Assembly (NCBI GenBank): GCA_015492115.1
Contig: WGFS01000021.1
Span: forward strand, 1 to 12,764
Source: Aquificaceae bacterium
GTDB taxonomy: Bacteria; Aquificota; Aquificia; Aquificales; Aquificaceae
Length of the DNA stretch: 12,764 nt
Direction: 5' to 3'
Shown here: piece by piece, positions 5,884 through 11,751 of the stretch
Layout of the letters: each line of letters begins with the position of its first letter
Numbering within the stretch: position 1 is the first letter of the stretch
Translations under genes and position numbers: made by a program
The notes under the pieces: model-generated
What the model saw: the letters and a program-made list of their open reading frames with translations, nothing else
The model's database searches: none
Told to the model about the DNA's origin: nothing

Positions 5884-7161
5884 CTAAAAGAACATGTCCC
5901 TCCAGAGACCCCTTGCCCACTCGTGGTATCTCTTTGCGGTTGAGACCTTCCAGGTGTTGTCCTCCCTCAGGATCTTCTTTACCTTTCTTGTCTTAACGTT
6001 GTACTTGTACTCAACCTCAACCATTATCGCAGATCTGAGGTTGACCATCGCGTAGCATACACCGTGTTGTATTAGCTCTCCCTCTGGCTCCTTTCCCCTG
6101 ATCCGGTCAGCAACTATTCTGGCTACCACCTTAGCCTGAGAGTTTGCAGCGTATCCGCTCTTTGGAAGGTAAGACTCACAGGAATCTCCTATGACGAAAA
6201 CGTTTCTCACCTTCGTTTCAAAGGTCATGGGATCAACTCTGACCCACTTCTCATCATCGTAGATAAGCCCGATCTCTTCCAGAAACTTGGGTGCCCTCAT
6301 AGGTGGTATTATTGAGCCGAAATCAAACCTTACGTCTCCTTTGTCTGTCTTTATTGTCTTTGAAGCGATGTCTATCTCCTTTATGGTCGCGCCAGTTATA
6401 TAGGTAGCCATTCCTCTGTAAAAGTCGTTGTATGCCTTCATAAAGCCTTCCCTCAGAACTGGGGGATACTCGTTCGCATCTATGAAGTACATGTGTGCCT
6501 TGAGTCCGTTTTCCCTTATGTAACTCAGCATAAGAGCAGCCCGTTCGTAAGGGGCGGGAGGGCATCTGTAGGGCATCTTGGGGACTGTGAAGACCACATT
6601 TTCGCCCTCAAACTCCTCCAGCAACCTCTTCAGGTAGAGGTGCTCGCTCCCGGGTCTGAAGGCACCTGGATAGAACCAGGACGCCTCTTCGTAAAAGGGA
6701 TACTCGTAGAAGTCGTACTCTATGCCCGGAGAAAGTATCAGGTAGTCATACTCTATGTATCCTGAGGATAGGTAGACGCGCCTCTTTGGAAGGTCTATGT
6801 CCGTTACGAAGTCGTTTATCACCTTAACCCCGTATTTGGTGTGGAGTCTGTTGTAAGGGAAGCAGAGCTGTCCATAGTTTATAAGCCCAACCAGGTACAG
6901 GTTACTCAGTGGACAGGAAACGAAGAGCTGGTTCTTTTCAATAAGTATGACTTCCGCATCCGGGTTTTCCTTCTTAACGTACTTTGCCGCGGTTACTCCG
7001 CCGTAACCACCTCCGACTACAACCACTCTCCTTCCCCGCGGTGCTCCAAGCAACCTTGAGGTATTCTTGGAGACCACAAAGTTCATCCCGGAGAGAGCGA
7101 GAGCCAGTGCACCTCCAGCTAATACCCTCCTTCTGCTAACACCTGATGACTTCCTGGGCAT
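5884..7161 (-). CDS. FCSD-type sulfide dehydrogenase flavoprotein 1 (FccB-like), Tat-exported
   Basis: FAD-dependent oxidoreductase of the flavocytochrome c sulfide dehydrogenase family, expected to oxidise sulfide or a related sulfur compound in the periplasm. 425 residues, close to FccB. Seen: twin-arginine signal (S9-RRR-VLAGG) followed by a hydrophobic stretch; Rossmann GGGYGG at 50-55; C83 in SCPLSN, the place of the FAD-linked Cys in FccB; C200 in YRCPPAPYERA and C328 in GDSC, the expected redox disulfide pair; PKSGYAANSQAK (333-344); and the FCSD C-terminal region ending WARGLWRDMFF. The ATG at 7159-7161 has AGAGGTGGAGG upstream. A GTG at 7183-7185 would add eight residues with a weaker site. 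It overlaps the Rieske gene by 26 bases. The true substrate is inferred. Confidence 0.88.
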   Translation of the reverse strand: MPRKSSGVSRRRVLAGGALALALSGMNFVVSKNTSRLLGAPRGRRVVVVGGGYGGVTAAKYVKKENPDAEVILIEKNQLFVSCPLSNLYLVGLINYGQLCFPYNRLHTKYGVKVINDFVTDIDLPKRRVYLSSGYIEYDYLILSPGIEYDFYEYPFYEEASWFYPGAFRPGSEHLYLKRLLEEFEGENVVFTVPKMPYRCPPAPYERAALMLSYIRENGLKAHMYFIDANEYPPVLREGFMKAYNDFYRGMATYITGATIKEIDIASKTIKTDKGDVRFDFGSIIPPMRAPKFLEEIGLIYDDEKWVRVDPMTFETKVRNVFVIGDSCESYLPKSGYAANSQAKVVARIVADRIRGKEPEGELIQHGVCYAMVNLRSAIMVEVEYKYNVKTRKVKKILREDNTWKVSTAKRYHEWARGLWRDMFF

Positions 7162-7852
7162 ACTCCTCCACCTCTGTAACTTCACACTTATCTACAAGCT
7201 TTTTAGCCTTCCTCGTTGACCTGTAGAGCTTCCTGAGATCTGGCTTGAAGACGTCAAAGAAGTCCTCGTAAAGCTCCTTTCCGAGAGTTCCCACCGCGTA
7301 GAGCTTTCCTCCTTCGTACCTTAGGACTATGGCTGTGAGTGGCTGAGGGGCTGGTCCATCTATCACTTCCCCTCCCTTGGCTGGATCAAAGACTGAGAGG
7401 TGGGCACAGCACTGTATCACGCCTCCCCTCTTCACTATCTTTGAAGGTATATTCTCGGGGTAGTAGTTTATGAAGGAGAACTCCGGTGTAGGGTGACTCA
7501 TCTGGTGAGGACATATAGCACAGTAGGCGACTATGCTCTTCTCAGGTCCAACACCTCCGGGCCACCTGTAGGTCGTTCCATCCGAGAGTTTTACCTCTGT
7601 GGAGGGAACCTCTTTCCCCAGATTGGCGAGTATGCAGGGTGTAGCTCTGTGGGGATAAAAGAAGATGTACTGTTTCCCCGGGTCTACATCCTCTGGCTTC
7701 AGAGATGTTCCGTCCTTCTTAAGGAGGATGGCCTTCTTGTAGGCTTTGAACTCCAGCTCCTGAGCTTTCAAAGAGTTGATAAAAAGGGAGGGGGAAGCGA
7801 GGGAAGCGGCGGCAACGGCAGTGCACGTCTTTATGAAACCCCTCCTGTCCAT
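7136..7852 (-). CDS. Tat-exported Rieske-type [2Fe-2S] protein
   Basis: A 238-residue protein encoded between two flavoproteins. Seen: Tat signal DRRGFIKT (residues 2-9) plus a hydrophobic run; C114-P-H116 as the CxH half and C148-C-A-H151 as the CxxH half of a Rieske cluster site; then LSVFDPAKGG and a GPAPQPL turn that matches the Rieske proline loop. The gap between halves is 31 residues, longer than the classic ~15-17, and HLS replaces the usual HGS. Extra cysteines occur at C111, C149, C223 and the last residue. It is probably an electron carrier taking electrons from the flavoproteins; a partner quinone or cytochrome is not known. The ATG at 7850-7852 has GGAGGAG, 11 bases after flavoprotein 2. 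No bc1 cytochrome b gene adjoins it, so it is unlikely to be the bc1 Rieske subunit. Confidence 0.85.
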   Translation of the reverse strand: MDRRGFIKTCTAVAAASLASPSLFINSLKAQELEFKAYKKAILLKKDGTSLKPEDVDPGKQYIFFYPHRATPCILANLGKEVPSTEVKLSDGTTYRWPGGVGPEKSIVAYCAICPHQMSHPTPEFSFINYYPENIPSKIVKRGGVIQCCAHLSVFDPAKGGEVIDGPAPQPLTAIVLRYEGGKLYAVGTLGKELYEDFFDVFKPDLRKLYRSTRKAKKLVDKCEVTEVEEYAQEVIRC

Positions 7853-7863
7853 ACTCTCCTCCG

Positions 7864-9168
7864 TCAGCTGAACATATCCCTGTACATAGCCCTTGCCCAC
7901 TCAAGGTAAGCCTTCCAGTTCTTGGAGGAAGGTGTGTTGTCCATCCTAACGTTCCAGAACTGGAAGCTGTTCTTTTTCGGATCGTACTTGTAGGTCAAGT
8001 CAACCCATACAGCCTTACCCTTGGTTACACCGGAGTAACAGAGGGTTCTCGGAGGCTTGTAGGGCATGCTCTTTCCGTGTATGATGTTCACTATCAGCTC
8101 TGCAACGTTGTGCGCCTCTGAGTTAGAGGTGTTTCCGCTCTTGGAGAAGGGCTGGTTCCTGGCGTCTCCGGTACAGAATATCCTCTCGTCCACGGTTGAC
8201 ATGTACCAGGGCCACTTGAGTGAAGGCCACCTGTCACCCTTGGGGACGAGACCCAGTTTGTAAACCAGGGGAGCGGACTTACATCTCGGGTAGAGGTTCA
8301 GATCGTCAAAGTCTATGTCCCCGAGGTTCGTGACTATTTTCTTCTTACCGAAGTCAACGTGCTTTATCTGGGTCTGCGGGTAGTACTCTATGTAGCCCTT
8401 TACGAAAGTGTCCCAGGCGGTGTGGAAGCCTTTAGCCTTGACAGGTGGGTCGTTGTGAGGGTCAAGGAGGATGACCTTACCCGGTATCTCGTTCTGCTTG
8501 AAGTACCAGGCGACCATCGTAGCCCTCTCGTAGGGTCCTGGCAGACACCTGTAGTCAAGTCCAGGTGGAACCGTCATGACGAAGTTCCCTTCTTCAAAGT
8601 CCTGTATCTTTCTCTTGAGTCTGAAGTGTTCCTCTCCGGGCTTAAAGGCTGCAGGATACTTCTTCATGGCTATCTCTATGTCCCTGGGATCATCACCAAC
8701 CCACTGGGAGTAGTCGTAGTCTATCCCCGTCGCGAGGACAAGGTAGTCGTAGTGGATCTTACCTATGCTCGTGTAAACGTACCTCCTCCTCCTGTCTACG
8801 TCGTGGACCTCCGCATTTACGAAGTGATATCCGTACTTATCAGCTGCCTTCAGGTGGTTGTGGATAAGGAACTCAAGGTCAACGAGGTCTACGAGCCATA
8901 GGTTGCTCACGGGGCAGGACATGAACACGTTGTTCTTCTCTATGAGGACCACGTCTATCTTCGGGTCCCTCTTCTTTATGTACTTGGCGAGCGTAGAGCC
9001 AGACCAACCACCCCCCACTATAACTACCCTCGCCGAACTTCTGGACGGCTTTGGGAGGTTGATAACGTTGGTCTTTCTCGCAAAGGTAAAGCTCACCGCT
9101 CCGCTGGTTGCGGCTACCGCCGCTCCCACTCCTGCAACCTTGAAGAGATCCCTCCTGCTTACACTCAT
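7864..9168 (-). CDS. FCSD-type flavoprotein 2, divergent paralog lacking one redox cysteine, Tat-exported
   Basis: First gene of the cassette; 434 residues, collinear with flavoprotein 1 including the ending WARAMYRDMFS. Seen: Tat signal SRRDLFK (residues 4-10); Rossmann GGGWSG (52-57); C85 in SCPVSN (position of the FAD-linked Cys in FccB); and C208 in YRCLPGPYERA. The GDxC motif that holds the second disulfide cysteine reads GDAR (334-337), so that cysteine is an arginine. C332, five residues earlier, and C296 (YPRCKSAP) are alternative thiols. Loss of the disulfide partner suggests changed chemistry or a structural/electron-transfer role beside flavoprotein 1. The ATG at 9166-9168 has AAAGGGGGTG and lies ~30 bases after the predicted sigma-54 start site. 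Confidence 0.87.
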   Translation of the reverse strand: MSVSRRDLFKVAGVGAAVAATSGAVSFTFARKTNVINLPKPSRSSARVVIVGGGWSGSTLAKYIKKRDPKIDVVLIEKNNVFMSCPVSNLWLVDLVDLEFLIHNHLKAADKYGYHFVNAEVHDVDRRRRYVYTSIGKIHYDYLVLATGIDYDYSQWVGDDPRDIEIAMKKYPAAFKPGEEHFRLKRKIQDFEEGNFVMTVPPGLDYRCLPGPYERATMVAWYFKQNEIPGKVILLDPHNDPPVKAKGFHTAWDTFVKGYIEYYPQTQIKHVDFGKKKIVTNLGDIDFDDLNLYPRCKSAPLVYKLGLVPKGDRWPSLKWPWYMSTVDERIFCTGDARNQPFSKSGNTSNSEAHNVAELIVNIIHGKSMPYKPPRTLCYSGVTKGKAVWVDLTYKYDPKKNSFQFWNVRMDNTPSSKNWKAYLEWARAMYRDMFS

Positions 9169-9208
9169 GCTTACACCCCCTTTAAGGTTTTTTCACCTCC
9201 GTGTAGTT

Positions 9209-9225
9209 AGCAATTGGCGTGCCAA
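9209..9225 (-). promoter_or_regulatory. Sigma-54 (-24/-12) promoter of the flavoprotein-Rieske cassette
   Basis: The minus strand reads TTGGCACGCCAATTGCT, which matches TGGCACG-N4-TTGC(A/T) at every conserved base (-24 in 9218-9225, -12 in 9209-9213). The predicted start is near 9198, a purine, leaving a ~30-base leader with a good ribosome site. A sigma-54 activator is encoded two genes away. Confidence 0.88.
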
Positions 9226-9243
9226 ATCCGATTTATATCGGAT
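9226..9243. repeat. 18-base dyad ATCCGAT-TTAT-ATCGGAT
   Basis: A perfect 7-base inverted repeat with a 4-base loop, abutting the -24 end of the sigma-54 promoter and lying between it and the activator-type sites. It may be an operator for another regulator, perhaps of the kinase gene, or a hairpin in the kinase transcript. No protein can be assigned. Confidence 0.5.
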
Positions 9244-9287
9244 ATCAATGACTTATGAAATATAGCCCTGACCGTTGTGTGCCATTT

Positions 9288-9315
9288 CTGTCACCGGTGG
9301 GGTCATCCCTGACAG
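9288..9315. promoter_or_regulatory. Putative upstream activator sites (GTCA-N4-TGAC)
   Basis: GGGTCA-TCCC-TGACAG (9300-9315) has the same half sites and 4-base spacing as the dyad before the activator gene. Its centre is about 110 bases upstream of the predicted sigma-54 start, the usual place for NtrC-type enhancer sites. An overlapping, degenerate copy, CTGTCA-CCGG-TGGGGT (9288-9303), is centred 12 bases closer. Activator identity is inferred. Confidence 0.55.
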
Positions 9316-9352
9316 CTACCCTTCCGGAGAGGTCCGGGGTAAATTTACTCTG

Positions 9353-10372
9353 ATGGACTTCTCGGTCTTTGACGACTTTGAGGAAGAGGTCGTTGTAATA
9401 GATAAGAACTACAGGATAGTTTACGCCAACGAAAGGTACGTCAGAGATCTCGGATACGAAGACCCCACGGAAGTTATAGGCAACTTCTGTTATGTGGTTT
9501 CCCACCACCAGACGGAACCCTGTGAGGGAGAGTGCCACCACTGTCCTTTGAAAGAGATAGAGAAGTCAGGAAGATCGGTGAACGTTGTCCATACCCACTA
9601 CACCCACGACAACAGAGAGGTTCCCGTGGAGATATGTGCCTTCCCTATAGAGAACGGTGAGAAGATAATCCAGATAATAAGAGACATAAAGAGCGACAAG
9701 GAGAAGTATTACCTCTTCAGTCTCTCCCAGAGGCTCAGCTCCGTTGGTTTCCTCGCTCTCGGGGTAGCCCACCAGCTCAACACCCCCCTGAGCACCATAC
9801 TCCTTGCCCTTGAGGAGCTTGAAGAGAGGGTTGGACGCTGTGAAGAGATAGAGACTATAAGGAACGCGGTGAGTACCTGTAAGGATTATGTGGACAAACT
9901 CCTGTTCCTCGTAAAGAGAAAATCTACAAAAGACCTCGTGGATGTCAAAAAAGCTGTAAGAGATTCCGTGGACATACTGAGGATTTACGCCAGAGAGAAG
10001 AAGGTAGTGATAGAGACACAGCTTGACGACGTGGGTTATCAGGTTGGAAACGAGACGGATATAAGACATATAGTTCTCAACCTTGTTCTCAACGCGGTTC
10101 AGGCTTCCCCACCGGGAGAGAAGGTAGAGGTCAGGCTTAAGAAAGAGAGGGAAAGCTGGACCCTTGAGGTGAGTGACAGAGGACCGGGGATAGAGCAGGA
10201 AGAGCTCAGCAAGATATTCATACCCTTCTATCAGGGAAAGAATAAGAGGGAAGGCTCCGGGCTCGGACTCGCGATAGTGGACAGCATAGTGAGGGAGTAC
10301 GGGGGTTCAGTTGAGGTCTATACCAAGCTCGGAGAGGGGGCTACCTTCAAGGTCACCATCCCTCTCCCTTAG
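9353..10372 (+). CDS. Soluble PAS-domain histidine kinase with Cys/His cluster
   Basis: A 339-residue sensor kinase with no membrane segment, so cytoplasmic. PAS domain about residues 8-112 (VVVIDKNYRIVYAN at 13-26) contains C46, H51, H52, C57, C61, H62, H63, C64 and C95, suited to metal, heme or thiol-redox sensing (inference). Then the H-box GVAHQLNTPLS with phospho-accepting H140; N-box NLVLNAVQ (N247); G1 DRGPGI (275-280); and G2 GSGLGLAI (301-308). The ATG at 9353-9355 starts just before the PAS domain but lacks a good ribosome site. TAAATT at 9340-9345 could be a -10 for a leaderless transcript. A TTG at 9275 would lengthen it across the enhancer sites. It is convergent with, and probably partners, the sigma-54 activator gene. 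Confidence 0.92.
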   Translation: MDFSVFDDFEEEVVVIDKNYRIVYANERYVRDLGYEDPTEVIGNFCYVVSHHQTEPCEGECHHCPLKEIEKSGRSVNVVHTHYTHDNREVPVEICAFPIENGEKIIQIIRDIKSDKEKYYLFSLSQRLSSVGFLALGVAHQLNTPLSTILLALEELEERVGRCEEIETIRNAVSTCKDYVDKLLFLVKRKSTKDLVDVKKAVRDSVDILRIYAREKKVVIETQLDDVGYQVGNETDIRHIVLNLVLNAVQASPPGEKVEVRLKKERESWTLEVSDRGPGIEQEELSKIFIPFYQGKNKREGSGLGLAIVDSIVREYGGSVEVYTKLGEGATFKVTIPLP

Positions 10373-11674
10373 CTCCCTTAGCTTCCTGAAAACCGTCCTC
10401 CTACTGCATCCGAGTACCTTTGCAACCTTGTTCACACTCCCGAGCTTCCTGTAGAGATAGGCGGTGTAAAGGAGCTCCAGATCCTTCAGAGAGGGCATGC
10501 TTGAAAATACGTTCTCTATACAGGCTTCCCTCCTCTCCTCGGCTGGAAGGCAGAGGTTCTCGTCTATATACTCTCCCTTTGAGAGTAGAGAAGCCCTCTC
10601 TATGGCATTCCTGAGCTCCCTTATGTTCCCGGGCCAGTCATAGTCCATAAGCTTCCTGAGGGTCTCCTTCCTTATCTTCTTCCTGTACCTCTTGAGGAAA
10701 GCGTCAACGAGGAGCGGGATGTCCTCCTTCCTCTCTCTCAGAGGCGGTATCTCCACCTCCATAGTATTTATCCTGTAGAGGAGGTCGCTCCTGAACTCTC
10801 CCCTCCTCACCATATCCTTCAGATCCCTGTTGGTTGCGGATATGATCCTGACATCAACCCTGTTCTCCTTCAAACCCCCCACCCTTCTGAACCTTCTCGT
10901 CTCTACAAACCTAAGGAGCTTTGATTGAACGGGAAGCGGGATCTCCCCTATCTCATCCAAAAAGAGGGTTCCCCCGTCCGCAAGTTCCACCAGCCCCAGC
11001 TTCCTGCTCGTGGCTCCCGTGTAGGCTCCCTTCTCGTGTCCGAAGAGCTCACTCTCAAAGAGGTGTTCGGGTATAGCTCCGCAGTCCACCACTATGAAGG
11101 GCTTGTCCCTTCTCTCCGAAAGTCTGTGGACGTACCTCGCGAGAACCTCCTTCCCCGTCCCCGTCTCGCCCCTCAGGAGTATGTTTATGTCGCTCCTCGC
11201 AGCACCCTCCACCATCTGTAAGATGTTGTTGAAGGCGGGGCTCCTCGTCTCAAAGGTTATCTCGTGCTCCTTGTCAAAGAGGAAGCTCTTGAGGGCTCTG
11301 TTCTCCTCCTCAAGGCGCTTCTCCTTCAGAGCCTTATCTATGCTAACCTCAAGTATATCAAAGGAGAAAGGCTTCTGGATGAAGTCCGATGCCCCAGCCT
11401 TCATAGCCTCAACAGCGGTGCTCACGTCTCCGTACCCGGTTATCACGATGAACTTGGCGTTTGTATGGGGGGAGAGTTCCCTCAAGAGGTCAAGCCCGCT
11501 CATGTCCGTAAGCTTTATGTCTATCAGAACGACGTCGTAGCCCCCCTGCTCTATGAGCTCCCTCGCCTCCTCACCGCTCCTCACCGCGTCTACCTTAAAA
11601 CCTCTCTTTCTGAGCTTCTTTTCTATGAGAATGTTCAGGCTCTCGTCGTCCTCAACTACCAGTATCCCACCCAT
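10307..11674 (-). CDS. NtrC-family sigma-54-dependent response regulator
   Basis: A 455-residue transcription activator. Receiver domain about 1-120, with VVEDDE (6-11), phospho-acceptor D52, T79 and K101; AAA+ domain about 140-370, with Walker A GETGTGKE (169-176), the sigma-54 contact loop GAYTGA (216-221, Tyr in place of the usual Phe), Walker B GGTLFLDE (234-241) and WPGN (347-350); Fis-type helix-turn-helix about 413-436 (GCSRRTVFRKLRELR). It should activate the sigma-54 promoter at 9209-9225. The ATG at 11672-11674 is fixed by an in-frame TGA nine bases upstream, and no ribosome site is present. The last ~21 codons overlap the 3' end of the kinase gene on the other strand. Confidence 0.96.
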   Translation of the reverse strand: MGGILVVEDDESLNILIEKKLRKRGFKVDAVRSGEEARELIEQGGYDVVLIDIKLTDMSGLDLLRELSPHTNAKFIVITGYGDVSTAVEAMKAGASDFIQKPFSFDILEVSIDKALKEKRLEEENRALKSFLFDKEHEITFETRSPAFNNILQMVEGAARSDINILLRGETGTGKEVLARYVHRLSERRDKPFIVVDCGAIPEHLFESELFGHEKGAYTGATSRKLGLVELADGGTLFLDEIGEIPLPVQSKLLRFVETRRFRRVGGLKENRVDVRIISATNRDLKDMVRRGEFRSDLLYRINTMEVEIPPLRERKEDIPLLVDAFLKRYRKKIRKETLRKLMDYDWPGNIRELRNAIERASLLSKGEYIDENLCLPAEERREACIENVFSSMPSLKDLELLYTAYLYRKLGSVNKVAKVLGCSRRTVFRKLRELRERDGDLEGSPLSELGIDLN

Positions 11675-11675
11675 A

Positions 11676-11691
11676 GTGTCAATTTTGACAC
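11676..11691. promoter_or_regulatory. Operator dyad GTGTCA-ATTT-TGACAC before the activator gene
   Basis: A perfect dyad with 7-base arms (GTGTCAA-TT-TTGACAC) ending one base before the activator's start codon and covering its predicted -10 and start site. It shares GTCA-N4-TGAC with 9302-9313, suggesting autoregulation by the activator. It could also act on acs, which starts 60 bases away on the other strand. Confidence 0.6.
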
Positions 11692-11709
11692 ACTGAGGGA
11701 AAAAGTCAA
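11682..11709 (-). promoter_or_regulatory. Possible sigma-70 promoter of the activator gene (leaderless)
   Basis: Minus-strand TTGACT (11704-11709), a 16-base spacer and CAAAAT (11682-11687) would start transcription at about 11675, right at the ATG. This agrees with the missing ribosome site. The dyad at 11676-11691 would block it when occupied. Confidence 0.4.
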
Positions 11710-11725
11710 GGGAGCGGTTTTCGTT

Positions 11726-11745
11726 TAAAATCTCTTAAAAGGAGG
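11726..11745 (+). promoter_or_regulatory. Possible -10 and ribosome site of acs
   Basis: TAAAAT at 11726-11731 is a plausible -10 with no convincing -35. AGGAGG at 11740-11745 is a strong ribosome site six bases before the ATG at 11752. If the -10 is right the leader is only about 14 bases, just enough for the ribosome site. Confidence 0.35.
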
Positions 11746-11751
11746 GAGAAG

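Noticed and set aside
6226..6248. GGTCA-N12-TGACC-like inverted repeat inside flavoprotein 1
   Set aside because: The spacing differs from the GTCA-N4-TGAC sites and it lies within coding sequence, so it is probably chance.
5884..7161. Type II NADH dehydrogenase or sulfide:quinone reductase as the identity of flavoprotein 1
   Set aside because: The Tat signal, the CPLSN motif, the RCPPAPYERA and GDSC cysteines with PKSGYAANSQ, and the FCSD-type C-terminus fit the flavocytochrome c sulfide dehydrogenase flavoprotein family better.
8359..8901. 180-codon plus-strand open frame antisense to flavoprotein 2
   Set aside because: It lies wholly inside a well-supported conserved gene, has no ribosome site or family motif, and has low-complexity Val/Leu-rich content typical of a shadow frame.
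9275..9352. N-terminal extension of the kinase from a TTG at 9275
   Set aside because: It would run across the enhancer-like dyads, has no ribosome site, and adds sequence before a PAS domain that already begins right after the ATG at 9353.
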